NCBI GenBank assembly: GCA_016124975.1
Contig: WGMP01000009.1
Span: 62,001-126,000 of the forward strand
Reading direction: 5' to 3'
DNA from: Phycisphaera sp.
Lineage (GTDB): Bacteria; Planctomycetota; Phycisphaerae; Phycisphaerales; SM1A02
Length of the DNA stretch: 64,000 nt
Shown in pieces: positions 24,564-33,183 of the stretch (its first letter is position 1; each line of letters opens with the position of its first letter). Both the position numbers and the translations under genes were made by a program. Below the pieces are notes generated by a model that did not search any database, had not been told where the DNA came from, and saw nothing but the letters and a program-made list of their open reading frames with translations.

Positions 24564-26210
24564 ATGACACGCGTCACGCTCGCACTCGGCGCCACCGCCG
24601 CCTTCATGGCCTCGGCCGTCGCCCTCGCCCAGACCTCGATCGTCACGGGCCCTTCGTCCTCGGCCGATCCCTATGTCCGTCCTGTCGGCGGCAAGGTCAC
24701 CGACATCCACTCGATCCTCACCGTCGGCGATGAGATCGGCGGCTATCTCTTCGTCGGCATCCCCGACGGCATGGGCGGCTTCATGGCGGGCAAGGGCGCG
24801 ATGGACGTGTTCATCTGCCACGAGTTCGGCTCGACGCAAGGCGACCTGATCCGCCGCGCACACCAGCCCGAGGGCATCTCGAACCCGGGCGGCGCCTTCA
24901 TCAGCCAGTGGAACATCACCACGACGCAGGGCACTGACTTCCTCCGCGTGAACTCGGGCCGCGACTCGATGCTGTCGGTCGCGACCACCACCAACGGCAG
25001 CGGCACGCTCTACAACTTCGCGCGCTTCTGCTCGGGCGATGTCCCTGAGGTCAGCGCGTTCTTCAACGCGAAGACGGGCAAGGGCACCGAGAACCGCTTC
25101 TTCGTCTGCGGCGAGGAGTCGGGCTCGACGGGCCGCATGATGGCGACCGACCTCGTGACGGGCGTCTCGTATCAGATGCCCGCCTTCGACGCGTCGCAGG
25201 GCTCGTGGGAGAACGGCGTCGCGCGCCCCTACGCGGGCGACCAGACCGTGATGATCGGCCTCTCCGACGGCGCTGCGAACCGCGTGTTCGTCTACGTCGG
25301 CACCAAGCAGGACACGGGCAATCCCGCCGAGAAGGCAGGCCTCCTGAACGGCGTCTCCTACGGCATCCAGGTGCAGGTCAACGGCGTCAACATCTCGAAC
25401 GAGTCGCGTGACTTCGGCTTCAGCTCGGCCGGCAAGCCCCTCTACAACGCGACCTTCACGCTCGCCCCCGGCGGCACCGCGGCGGGCACCTCGTTCCTCC
25501 GTCCCGAGGACGGCGCGTGGGATCCCGCGAATCCGACCGACTTCTACTTCGTCACGACCGATCGCATGAGCACGAGCTCGTCGGGCAACCCGCAGACCCA
25601 CGCAAGCCGTCTCTACCGGCTCCGCTTCAGCGATGTCAACGACGTCCTCGCGGGCGGCACGATCGAGGCCCTGCTTGACGGCACCGATGTGATGGAGATG
25701 GCGGACCAGGTCGCCGTGTTCAACGACCTGCAGGGCGGCACGCGCGTCATGATCCAGGAAGACCCGGGCAACCACCCGCACTCCGCGAAGACGCTCCTCT
25801 ACACCGTCGCGACCGATACGGTCGAGGTCATCATGAGGTCCGACTCGGCGCGCTTCGGCGACATCGGCATCGCGGCCACCGCCCCGTTCAACCGCGATGA
25901 AGAGAACTCGGGCGTGTTCGACGCGCGCGACACCCTCGGCCTCGGCTGGTTCATCGGCAACATACAGGCCCACTACGCGATCGCGAACCCGATCGTCCAG
26001 GGTGGCCAGCTCTACGCGTTCTTCTGCCCTGAGTGCGTGGGCAGCGTCCGCGAGGATCTCTCCGAGACCTTGGACGGCGTGATCGACGGCGACGACCTCG
26101 CCGTGCTCCTCAACAACTGGGGCGGTTCGGGCCGCAGCGACATCAACCGCGACGGCACGACGAACGGCGACGACCTCGCGATGCTCCTGAGCGCGTGGAA
26201 CTCGAAGTGA
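24564..26210 (+). CDS. PhoX-like (DUF839) secreted protein with dockerin-like module
   Basis: 548 residues. A signal peptide (about 1-22, ending ASAVALAQ) is followed by a DUF839/PhoX-type beta-propeller region with FICHEFGSTQGD, TGTENRFFVCGEESG, SFLRPEDGAWDPANPTDFYF and a late WFIGNIQAHYAI segment. PhoX enzymes are calcium/iron alkaline phosphatases, but the fit is partial, so phosphatase activity is only a suggestion. The C-terminus carries two calcium loops (VIDGDDLAVLLNNW, INRDGTTNGDDLAMLLSAW). The ATG at 24564 has AGGAG upstream. After the stop come a 14/15-bp tandem repeat (26221-26277) and a GC-rich terminator (26292-26309). Confidence 0.8.
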   Translation: MTRVTLALGATAAFMASAVALAQTSIVTGPSSSADPYVRPVGGKVTDIHSILTVGDEIGGYLFVGIPDGMGGFMAGKGAMDVFICHEFGSTQGDLIRRAHQPEGISNPGGAFISQWNITTTQGTDFLRVNSGRDSMLSVATTTNGSGTLYNFARFCSGDVPEVSAFFNAKTGKGTENRFFVCGEESGSTGRMMATDLVTGVSYQMPAFDASQGSWENGVARPYAGDQTVMIGLSDGAANRVFVYVGTKQDTGNPAEKAGLLNGVSYGIQVQVNGVNISNESRDFGFSSAGKPLYNATFTLAPGGTAAGTSFLRPEDGAWDPANPTDFYFVTTDRMSTSSSGNPQTHASRLYRLRFSDVNDVLAGGTIEALLDGTDVMEMADQVAVFNDLQGGTRVMIQEDPGNHPHSAKTLLYTVATDTVEVIMRSDSARFGDIGIAATAPFNRDEENSGVFDARDTLGLGWFIGNIQAHYAIANPIVQGGQLYAFFCPECVGSVREDLSETLDGVIDGDDLAVLLNNWGGSGRSDINRDGTTNGDDLAMLLSAWNSK

Positions 26211-26220
26211 GTCGCCGACA

Positions 26221-26277
26221 CCCGGTGCTCAGCCCCCGGGTGCTCAGCCCCGGTGCTCTGCCCCCGGGTGCTCAGCC
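26221..26277. repeat. Tandem repeat of a 13-16-bp CCCGGTGCTCAGC-type unit
   Basis: About four alternating copies of CCCGGTGCTCAGC and CCCCGGGTGCTCAGC just after the PhoX-like stop. The units contain the palindrome CCCGGG. No function is evident. Confidence 0.7.
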
Positions 26278-26291
26278 AATGACACGACGCT

Positions 26292-26309
26292 GCCCCGGGA
26301 AACCGGGGC
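26292..26309 (+). terminator. Terminator hairpin with GAAA tetraloop
   Basis: A 7-bp GC stem (GCCCCGG / CCGGGGC) closed by GAAA and followed shortly by TTCTTT. It is placed to end the PhoX-like transcript and may also block read-through into the convergent lipoprotein gene. Confidence 0.65.
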
Positions 26310-26358
26310 GGCGTTCTTTCCATCACCTTGACGCGGGCGGGCGCCTCACAGCGGGAAC

Positions 26359-27042
26359 TCACTCCGGCGGCACGAACAGGATCCACCCCATCGCCGCGCG
26401 GTCCTCTTCGGTCCAGCGGTCGTCCCAGAGGTAGGCGTTCAGCGGGCGGAACTCCTGCGCCATCGCTTCCTCGATGCGGTTGTGGCGCGCGCGCTCCTCG
26501 GGAGTGGCGGTGCCGTCGGCAAGCTTCTTCCCGAGCGGAAGGAGCTGGCGCTTCAGCTGGATGTACCGCCCCGCCTTGCGGCGGAACTCCTCGAACTTCG
26601 GGTGCTGCGCGTGCTGCTTGTAGGGTTCCTCGCCACCGACGACCACCGCAGGCGGCGGCGGCGGAAGCTTGAGTTCCTCGACGATCGCGGCGGTCGTGGC
26701 GCGGCGCACGGCTTCGAAGGAGTCGGCCTCGGTCGGCTGCTCGGACGCTGATCCCGACGCTGCGTCGGCGATCGTCGCGTCGGTGGCCGCGTATCCGCCG
26801 TCCTCTCCGCCGCCAGCGGGTGCGCCTCCGCCCGAAAGCGAAGGCCCGCGCGGAGCAGCGGCTGCGGGCGCGGACGCCTCTCCGAACGCCGACTCGTCGC
26901 GCGCGGCCTGCGCCTCGAAGCCCTCGGGGAAGTCGCGGTCGCTGCAGCCCGACAGCGCGATCGCCCCGCAGAGCGAGGCCGCAAGCCATCGCGCCGCGGA
27001 GACGCCGCGCGCGCGCCAGCCGAAGATCAGCGAGTCGATCAC
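26359..27042 (-). CDS. Lipoprotein of unknown function downstream of a prepilin
   Basis: 227 residues. A lipobox (ALSGC, Cys33) predicts a lipid-anchored protein. A low-complexity Gly/Ala/Ser linker (about 45-115) separates the anchor from a charged helical C-terminal domain (PKFEEFRRKAGRYIQLKRQL, EERARHNRIEEAMAQEFRPL). No family is recognised. The GTG start at 27042 overlaps the prepilin stop (GTGA), so it is probably co-translated with the prepilin and may be an accessory of the same secretion or pilus-like machinery, though that rests on context alone. Confidence 0.7.
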   Translation of the reverse strand: MIDSLIFGWRARGVSAARWLAASLCGAIALSGCSDRDFPEGFEAQAARDESAFGEASAPAAAAPRGPSLSGGGAPAGGGEDGGYAATDATIADAASGSASEQPTEADSFEAVRRATTAAIVEELKLPPPPPAVVVGGEEPYKQHAQHPKFEEFRRKAGRYIQLKRQLLPLGKKLADGTATPEERARHNRIEEAMAQEFRPLNAYLWDDRWTEEDRAAMGWILFVPPE

Positions 27043-27821
27043 TGGAACATCCCCGGGACCATCGCACGCCGCAGCCATTCGTAGTCGGGCCCGGGCCAGA
27101 AGACATCGTTCTGCGGCAAGGTCATGTAGTAGTCGACGTCCTTCTGCTTCGCGGCGTGCTCGTAGGTGAACACAGAGCCGTCCGCCATCGAGAAGTTCCA
27201 GCGCCCCGGGTGCCATGCGGCGATCTTGTCGACCCAGATGCCGTTGCCCGTGACGCTGATGCCGAAGCCGTTGATGTTGTAGCCGCGGTGGTCGTACTCG
27301 AGGCTCGTCACGATCGTCTTCGACGGCACGGGGATGCGGCCCATGGTGTTGACCTGCCAGTTCGGCGGGCCGCCCCACATCGGGCCCTCGCCCGTCGAGA
27401 TGAACGCGTTGAACGAATAGGTGCGGAGGCGCTGGAAGCTCGAGAACGGATCGAACGGGCTCTTGTAGACCGCCTCGTTCTGCCCGATGTACGACCACAT
27501 GCGCCCGCGCTTGAGCGCGTTGATCGTCTCGAAGCCGTTTCCGTTGAGGTTGCCCTGCCCCTGCACCCAGTCCCACTGCGTGAGGCCCGTGTCGACGCCC
27601 ATGAAGCGCCCCGAGTTGTCGCCGTAGTACTGCGTGAACCCGACATTGAGCTGCCGCTGGTTCGAGAGGCACTGCACGCTGCGCGACTGCCGCTGCACCT
27701 GCGGGATCGAGATCGCGATGAGGGCCACGATCAGGGAGATGATCGCGATCACGACGAGGAGCTCGACGAGCGTGAAGCCGCGTCGAAGCGCCGTCGCAGA
27801 CGGACGGGTCGGGAAAGGCAT
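27039..27821 (-). CDS. Prepilin-type protein with H-X9-DG motif
   Basis: 260 residues. The type IV prepilin/pseudopilin N-terminus RRGFTLVELL has cleavage expected after Gly15 and Glu20 as the conserved E5, followed by a hydrophobic helix. The C-terminal half has WHPGRWNFSMADGSV, the H-X9-DG motif typical of the large planctomycete family of processed pilin-like proteins. These are exported, cleaved by a prepilin peptidase and methylated; their cellular role is not known. The start is the ATG at 27821. It overlaps the lipoprotein gene downstream. Confidence 0.88.
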   Translation of the reverse strand: MPFPTRPSATALRRGFTLVELLVVIAIISLIVALIAISIPQVQRQSRSVQCLSNQRQLNVGFTQYYGDNSGRFMGVDTGLTQWDWVQGQGNLNGNGFETINALKRGRMWSYIGQNEAVYKSPFDPFSSFQRLRTYSFNAFISTGEGPMWGGPPNWQVNTMGRIPVPSKTIVTSLEYDHRGYNINGFGISVTGNGIWVDKIAAWHPGRWNFSMADGSVFTYEHAAKQKDVDYYMTLPQNDVFWPGPDYEWLRRAMVPGMFQ

Positions 27822-27860
27822 GGGGATAGCATGACCCAGCCTGAGGGCCGTGTCAACGAA

Positions 27861-27888
27861 GACGCCCGGGCTGCGACACCCGGGCGTC
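27861..27888. terminator. Perfect 10-bp hairpin between prepilin and TlpA genes
   Basis: GACGCCCGGG / CCCGGGCGTC with an 8-nt loop, 41 nt after the TlpA stop on the minus strand. Likely terminator of the upstream TlpA transcript; no T-run. Confidence 0.6.
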
Positions 27889-27928
27889 GATCTCGGACTT
27901 GGAGCGGGCGATTCGAGCCCGCGGCGGC

Positions 27929-29332
27929 TCACTTCGCGAGCGCCGCGTCGATCGCAGCGCGGATCTTGCCGTCGCCGCCCATGCCGACCTCGAGGAACTC
28001 GACGCTTCCATCCTTGCCGAGCACGACGATGGTCGGGATCCCCGGCACGCCGTAGGCCTCCGCCAGCGGGTCGCCAGCGAGGAGGCACGGGTAGGTGAAC
28101 TTCTTGTCCTCCATGTACTTCCTCGCGGCGTCGGGCGAGTTCTCCCAGGTGTTGATGCCGAGGACGACGACGCCCTTGTCCTTGTAGTCGTCGGCGATCT
28201 TCTGGATCGCGGGCATGGCGGCCTTGCACGGACCGCACCAGGTCGCCCAGAAGTCAAGGAGAACGACCTTCCCCTTCAGCGACGCGAGCGTGACTTCGGC
28301 GCCCGCGAGGTCCTTGAGCGCGAAGTCGGGCGCCGCGTCGCCGACCTTGACCTTCAGCGCCGGGGTCTCGGGTTCGCCGCCTTCGTCGCCACCCATCATG
28401 AAGTCGGGCTTGGGCGGCTCGACCTTGGCGAAACCCTCTGGCGCGGTCGTTGCGAAGAGCGCAGCGTCCATCTCGCCATCGACCTTCACGCCCGTGAGGA
28501 CCGTCACAGGCACGGGGAAGTCCGCACCCTCGGGCATGTCGTCCATCTCGGGCATCATGGTGATGCGGCGCGGGAGCCCGTCGGTGCGCGCGAAGGCGAT
28601 CGTCTCCTTCATGCGGATGGTCGGGATCGCGCCCGCCTCCTCCATGCCTTCCATTCCCTCGCCCGAGCCCATGGCCAGCTCACGCACCACCTTGACGACA
28701 TCGCACTCGACGCCGTCGAGCGTCTCCACGCCTTCGATCGCGGCGGACTTGATCGTGGACGCGCCGAACCCGTAGTTCGCCTGCGCATCGTCGCGGCCGC
28801 GTATGCGCTGCTCTAAGAACCAGTTCGGCACCGCGATCATCTTGACGCCGACCACCATGGGCCAGTCCTCGCCAGCGAGCGCCGAGTAGGTCTTCGCGCG
28901 GGGATCGGCGAGCATCGCCTTTGCCTCCGCAAGCTCGTCGATCACCGCGTAGTTCGCGACACCCGTGTCGTCGAGCTGCTCGATGCGCAGCGCGCCGCCG
29001 ATCTGCGTCGGGACTGCGTCGGCCGCGTTCGTGCGGAAGAGGACGCGGTGCTTCGCGTCGAAGCCTGCGGGAAGCATGCCCGCCATGTCGTCCATGCCCT
29101 CGATCTTGGTCTGACTCGTCATCTCGATCGTGCGGTAGGCGCGCACTGCCTGCACGCCGCGCTCGTAGATCGCGGATGCCTTCGCATCGATCGGCCCGGC
29201 CTGCGTGGCCTCGACGGCGGGCGGCTTCGGCGCGTCCTTCGCGGCGTCCTGCGAATGGCCGAGCGAGGGCGATGCGGCGAGCGCCGCGGCTGCGAGCGAG
29301 AGGACGATCGTGCTGCGTCGGAGCAGATTCAT
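27929..29332 (-). CDS. DUF2092-like domain fused to a TlpA/AhpC-TSA thioredoxin domain
   Basis: 467 residues. A signal peptide (about 1-27) is followed by a LolA/DUF2092-like domain (about 50-310) and a thioredoxin domain (about 330-467) beginning GDAAPDFALKDLAGAEVTL and containing the redox motif in DFWATWCGPCKAAMP. TlpA-like proteins act as periplasmic thiol reductants. The N-terminal domain is homologous by eye to the neighbouring gene at 29499-30737 (shared KTY...DW..VVG....PRWYF/PNWFL and ETI.FAR.DG.PRR patterns). The ATG at 29332 has an AAGGA Shine-Dalgarno; a TACCGT box lies about 60 nt upstream (29392-29397). Confidence 0.85.
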   Translation of the reverse strand: MNLLRRSTIVLSLAAAALAASPSLGHSQDAAKDAPKPPAVEATQAGPIDAKASAIYERGVQAVRAYRTIEMTSQTKIEGMDDMAGMLPAGFDAKHRVLFRTNAADAVPTQIGGALRIEQLDDTGVANYAVIDELAEAKAMLADPRAKTYSALAGEDWPMVVGVKMIAVPNWFLEQRIRGRDDAQANYGFGASTIKSAAIEGVETLDGVECDVVKVVRELAMGSGEGMEGMEEAGAIPTIRMKETIAFARTDGLPRRITMMPEMDDMPEGADFPVPVTVLTGVKVDGEMDAALFATTAPEGFAKVEPPKPDFMMGGDEGGEPETPALKVKVGDAAPDFALKDLAGAEVTLASLKGKVVLLDFWATWCGPCKAAMPAIQKIADDYKDKGVVVLGINTWENSPDAARKYMEDKKFTYPCLLAGDPLAEAYGVPGIPTIVVLGKDGSVEFLEVGMGGDGKIRAAIDAALAK

Positions 29333-29498
29333 GGAATTCCTTCGGTGGAGGTGGCGCGCGGCACGGCCGCGCTCGGTCGCGAATGCGACGGACGGTACCA
29401 CGCCGCGTGCGGCGCGTCGATGAAGATCGTGCTGAAAACGCGCGACGCCGCGGCGCCGCTCCGCGGGAACCTTCCCCAAGATCGCGCACGGCGATCGA

Positions 29499-30737
29499 TC
29501 AGTTTGCGCTGACGGCCGTGTAGCCCTCGGGCGGCTCCGCGCGGAAGAAGGACGGCGCGAACTCAGGGTTCATGACCACGCCCCAGTAGTGCATGGTTGT
29601 GGTCTCGCCAGGGGTGACCGCGCCATCCGGCCCGCTCAGCATGCGGATCTCGACGCGTCGCGGCATGCCGTCCGAGCGGGCGTAGTGGATCGTCTCGATG
29701 TAGCGGATCTCGTCGACGACCTCGTTGTTGCCTGCCGCAGCGCCGTCCGCCTCTGCGACGACATTCTGGCTCTTGAAGACCTCGACCACATCGCAGACCT
29801 GTCCGTCGAGCTCCTCGGCGCGGAGGATGCGCGCGCCGATGGTGTCGGGCAGGAGGATCTCAGCGGCCTGCACCTCGTCGGGCATGCGGCTGGCGGCTGC
29901 GCGCTCGACGAAGTACCAGCGCGGGATCGCGGGCAGGTGCGGGCCGACCACCTTGAGCCAGTCGCTGCCCGGGTCGAAGTAGGTCTTGGACCGGTCGTCG
30001 ATGAGGATGGCGCGCTTCCCGTCGAAGAGCGCCACGGCCCCAGGCACATCGCCTTCGGGCCCCGGGTCGAGGTGCGTGATGCGGAAGTTCGGCATCGAAA
30101 TCGAGTCGAGCTGCACGAAGCGCAGCTGGACGCGGCGCTTGAGCCCGAGCCCCGACATGCGCATGTGCTCGGGCACGCCCACCGACTCGGTGAGCGTGAT
30201 GCAGTCGAGGCTGCGAAGATCCTTCACATTCGCGAGGGCGCGGTTCACGATCGCCATGGCATCGTCCTGGACGATCATCGGAGGCATTGCGACCGCAGGG
30301 GCGGCGCCCGCACCGTCGGCGGGCGCGGGAGCGGGCGTACCGCGAGGCGCCACGCGCTGGATCACGGGCTCCGTGGCCGCCTCAAAGCTGAGATTTGGAT
30401 CCTGCGGCGCGGGTGCGGGCTTCGACGCGGGCGGGGTGGTCGGGGTCTTTGTGGACGCCTTTGTGGACGCCGCGGTGGACTCGTCCGCGCGCGCCGCAGT
30501 GTCGTTGCGCGAAAGCACCTGGATTGGCTCGTTCTGCGCGGGTGCCGCCACGGCCTCCGAGCCCTGCTTCTCGTTCGAGGCCGCCTGTTCCGGAGCCGCG
30601 GCGCTCTCCGCGGATCCGCCAGCGTTGCGGGAGGCGCAGCCCGTGCCGACCCCGAGGGCGATCACCGCCCCGAGCAAGGAGGCGATGGCAAGTTGCGAGG
30701 CGCCGACGACGCGGTTCGATGGGGTTTCGGAGGGCAT
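29499..30737 (-). CDS. DUF2092-like secreted protein, paralogue of the TlpA fusion's N-terminal domain
   Basis: 412 residues. A hydrophobic export segment ends in GVGTGCAS, possibly a poor lipobox (Gly at -3). A long Ala/Pro/Thr-rich linker (about 35-150) precedes a LolA/DUF2092-like domain with LRSLDCITLTESVG, KTYFDPGSDWLKVVG, PAIPRWYFVER, ETIHYARSDGMPRRVEIRML and FFRAEPPEGY. It has no thioredoxin domain. It is likely a tandem paralogue of the gene downstream, with separate transcription: TATAGT ends 7 nt before the ATG at 30737 and there is no Shine-Dalgarno. Function is unknown; a lipid- or protein-carrying envelope role is a guess from the fold. Confidence 0.72.
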   Translation of the reverse strand: MPSETPSNRVVGASQLAIASLLGAVIALGVGTGCASRNAGGSAESAAAPEQAASNEKQGSEAVAAPAQNEPIQVLSRNDTAARADESTAASTKASTKTPTTPPASKPAPAPQDPNLSFEAATEPVIQRVAPRGTPAPAPADGAGAAPAVAMPPMIVQDDAMAIVNRALANVKDLRSLDCITLTESVGVPEHMRMSGLGLKRRVQLRFVQLDSISMPNFRITHLDPGPEGDVPGAVALFDGKRAILIDDRSKTYFDPGSDWLKVVGPHLPAIPRWYFVERAAASRMPDEVQAAEILLPDTIGARILRAEELDGQVCDVVEVFKSQNVVAEADGAAAGNNEVVDEIRYIETIHYARSDGMPRRVEIRMLSGPDGAVTPGETTTMHYWGVVMNPEFAPSFFRAEPPEGYTAVSAN

Positions 30738-30744
30738 AGGTGCG

Positions 30745-30750
30745 ACTATA
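30745..30750 (-). promoter_or_regulatory. -10-like box TATAGT, 7 nt before the start
   Basis: TATAGT then CGCACCT then the ATG at 30737. This is the best -10 match among the start-proximal boxes in the window. Confidence 0.5.
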
Positions 30751-30864
30751 CCGATCGGCGTTCCGCGGGTCGCACTTCGGGGTTTCTCGGCGTGGCACGG
30801 GCCGCGCACGGTTCGACACCATCGGGTTCGTGGTCTGAGAAGCCTGCCGCCAAGCCTCGCGGGC

Positions 30865-32763
30865 TCAGTAGAGCACGCGGAAGCGGACCGTGCCCGGGAC
30901 CGAGCGAAGCTCGTCGATCGCGGCGTCGTCGTAGGTCTTGTTGACGTCCGTGACGACGTAGCCGACCGCCTCGTCTGTGCGCAGCGACTGCCCGAGGATG
31001 TTGATCTTGCGCCGCGCGAGGATCGAGTTGATCTCGGCGAGGACGCCGGGCTGGTTTCGATGCAGATGCAGGAAGCGGTGCGCGCGCGGCGTGGGCGGCA
31101 GCGCGATGTTCGGGAGGTTCACGCTGCCCGCCGTGGCGCCCGCGTTCACATGCTCGATGAGGCGGTTCGCCACGAAGGCGCCGATTCCCTGCTGCGCCTC
31201 GCCCGTCGAGCCACCGATGTGGGCGGTGAGGATCACGTTCGGGATCCCGCGCAGCGGCGTGTCGAACGCCTCCTTGTTCGAGTTCGGCTCTGCGGGGAAC
31301 ACATCGACCGCGGCGCCCGCGAGGTGGCCCGCCTTCAGGCTCGCGGCGAGCGCGTCGAGGTCGACGATGTGGCCGCGCGCGAGGTTCAGGAGATAGGCCC
31401 CCTGCTTCATCTTGCGCAGCTCGCGCTCGCCGATGAGATGCGTGTTCTCGCGGCGCCCGTCGACATGAAGGCTCACGACATCGGCCTTCGCGAGGAGCTC
31501 GCCGAGGCTCTTCGCGCGGCGCGCGTTCCCGAGCGGCATGACCTCGGCGGTGTCGTGGTAGACGACATGCATGCCCATCGCCTCCGCGAGTACAGAGAGC
31601 TGCGAGCCGATGTGGCCGTATCCGACGATGCCGAGCGTCTTTCCGCGGATCTCGCTGCAGCCCTGCGCGCTCTTGCGCCAGCCGCCCCCGTGGAGAACGC
31701 GGTCGCTCTCGACCACGCGGCGCATGAGCATGACGATCTCTCCGATCGCAAGCTCGACCACGCTGCGGGTGTTCGAATAGGGCGCGTTGAAGACGGCCAC
31801 GCCGCGCGCGGCCGCGGCCCCGAGGTCGACCTGCTCGGTGCCGATGCAGAAGCAGCCGATCGCAAGCAGCCGGTCGGCCGAGTCGAGCGCCGCGGCGGTC
31901 GCGCGCGTCTTCGAGCGGATGCCGAGGAGCGACACGCCCTTCAGCGCGCGCCTCAGTTCCGCCTCGGGAAGCGCGTCGGAGAGCGCCTCGACCTTGTAGC
32001 CCTCGTCGCGCAGCATGTCCGCGGCGTCGGCGTGGATGTTCTCGAGGAGAAGCGCGACCATGCGCGACTTCGGAAAGCTCGGGGCCCCCGGCAGCGCGTA
32101 GATCCAGAGCAGTTCATCGACGCTGCGCACCACGCGGTCCGCGCGCGCGATGACGTTCTCGCGGGCGATGTTCTCGCAGTAGGCGACGAACTCGTGCGCC
32201 GCGCCCGCGTCGCGGATCTCGCAGTCGGTGGCGCCGTCGCCGACCGCGATGACGGTGCCCGCGAGCTTGAGGGCGCGCACCGCCGAGGGCTTTCCCTTCG
32301 GCCGCGCGAGCGGAGAGTCCGTGTCGTATCCGATGACGGTCTTTCCGTCCTTCGACCAGTGCAGCTCGTTCGCGACGACATGGTCGGCGGGAATCCCGAG
32401 CTCCGCGCACACGGGAACGACATAGTCGCGGAAGCCCGAGCTGACGACATAGATGTGCGCGGCGTTGCGGCGGATCGCGGCCTTGTGGCGACGGAAGCTC
32501 GGAGCGAGCTTCTTGCGCAGGAGCTTGATCACCGCATCGACATGGGCGCGGGTGATGGCGAGTTGCGAGAGTCGGCGACGGAGCGACTCGTCGATCCCGA
32601 TGCGGCCCTCCATCCCGTCTCGCGTGATGCCCTCGATGGCGAGGACCTTGGCGTCGCGGTCTGGGTCGTCCGCGAGCGCGAGGCGCGCGATCTCGTCGAG
32701 ACCCTCCACCGACACGATGGTCGAGTCGAAGTCGAGGATGAGGGTCGTTGCAGACGCGGCCAT
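30865..32763 (-). CDS. Bifunctional phosphoserine phosphatase / D-3-phosphoglycerate dehydrogenase fusion
   Basis: 632 residues. Residues 1-220 are a HAD phosphoserine-phosphatase-like domain: DFDST (Asp11, Asp13), VVSSGF (about 107-111) and VGDGATD (174-180). Residues 231-632 are a SerA-type dehydrogenase: Rossmann motif GIVGYGHIG, NLARGHIVD (catalytic Arg), FPAEP (catalytic Glu), TAHIGGST (catalytic His) and a C-terminal ACT domain (about 555-632, HRNQPGVLAEINSILARRKI). One chain would thus catalyse the first and last steps of serine synthesis from 3-phosphoglycerate; the SerC step is not encoded nearby. The ACT domain suggests serine feedback. TATCTT lies 6 nt before the ATG. The phosphatase specificity is inferred. 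Confidence 0.88.
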   Translation of the reverse strand: MAASATTLILDFDSTIVSVEGLDEIARLALADDPDRDAKVLAIEGITRDGMEGRIGIDESLRRRLSQLAITRAHVDAVIKLLRKKLAPSFRRHKAAIRRNAAHIYVVSSGFRDYVVPVCAELGIPADHVVANELHWSKDGKTVIGYDTDSPLARPKGKPSAVRALKLAGTVIAVGDGATDCEIRDAGAAHEFVAYCENIARENVIARADRVVRSVDELLWIYALPGAPSFPKSRMVALLLENIHADAADMLRDEGYKVEALSDALPEAELRRALKGVSLLGIRSKTRATAAALDSADRLLAIGCFCIGTEQVDLGAAAARGVAVFNAPYSNTRSVVELAIGEIVMLMRRVVESDRVLHGGGWRKSAQGCSEIRGKTLGIVGYGHIGSQLSVLAEAMGMHVVYHDTAEVMPLGNARRAKSLGELLAKADVVSLHVDGRRENTHLIGERELRKMKQGAYLLNLARGHIVDLDALAASLKAGHLAGAAVDVFPAEPNSNKEAFDTPLRGIPNVILTAHIGGSTGEAQQGIGAFVANRLIEHVNAGATAGSVNLPNIALPPTPRAHRFLHLHRNQPGVLAEINSILARRKINILGQSLRTDEAVGYVVTDVNKTYDDAAIDELRSVPGTVRFRVLY

Positions 32764-32769
32764 GGAGCG

Positions 32770-32775
32770 AAGATA
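32770..32775 (-). promoter_or_regulatory. -10-like box TATCTT, 6 nt before the SerB-SerA start
   Basis: TATCTT then CGCTCC then the ATG at 32763; predicted leaderless transcript. Confidence 0.45.
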
Positions 32776-32914
32776 TCGGCGCTCCGAGCGCGCGGGATGA
32801 GGGATTTACGCGGCAGAAGCGCGCGCGAGTTGAGCGGTCGCCGCCGCGGCGGCTTCCTTTGGCGTGGATGACGCGTGTCGGAGTCCCCACACTTGATCGT
32901 CGTGTCGGACGATT

Positions 32915-33047
32915 CACGCGTCGGAGTCCCCAAGCCAGGGGTGTCCGCATGCTTCAGCATGCGGAACGACAACCGTCGGAGTCGACGGATGGCGTCATCC
33001 GTTCCGCGGACTGAAGTCCACGGGCACCCCTGATTGTCGTGTCGCAC
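32915..33047. repeat. Long hairpin repeat, copy A
   Basis: About 133 bp from CACGCGTCGG to GTCGCAC. The third hairpin is GGAC-TGAA-GTCC with an imperfect outer extension (one C/A mismatch). About 90% identical to copy B by eye. Confidence 0.75.
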
Positions 33048-33183
33048 GATTCAGATCGTCGGAGTCCCCACACATGATCGTCGTGTCGGACGATTCAGAT
33101 CGTCGGAGTCCCCACACTTGATTGTCGTGTCGCACGATTCAGATCGTCGGAGTCCCCACACTTGATCGTCGTGTCGGACGATC

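Noticed and set aside
29986-32871. 961-codon plus-strand frame across the lipoprotein and SerB-SerA genes
   Set aside because: It crosses two well-supported minus-strand genes and an intergenic promoter and shows no domain.
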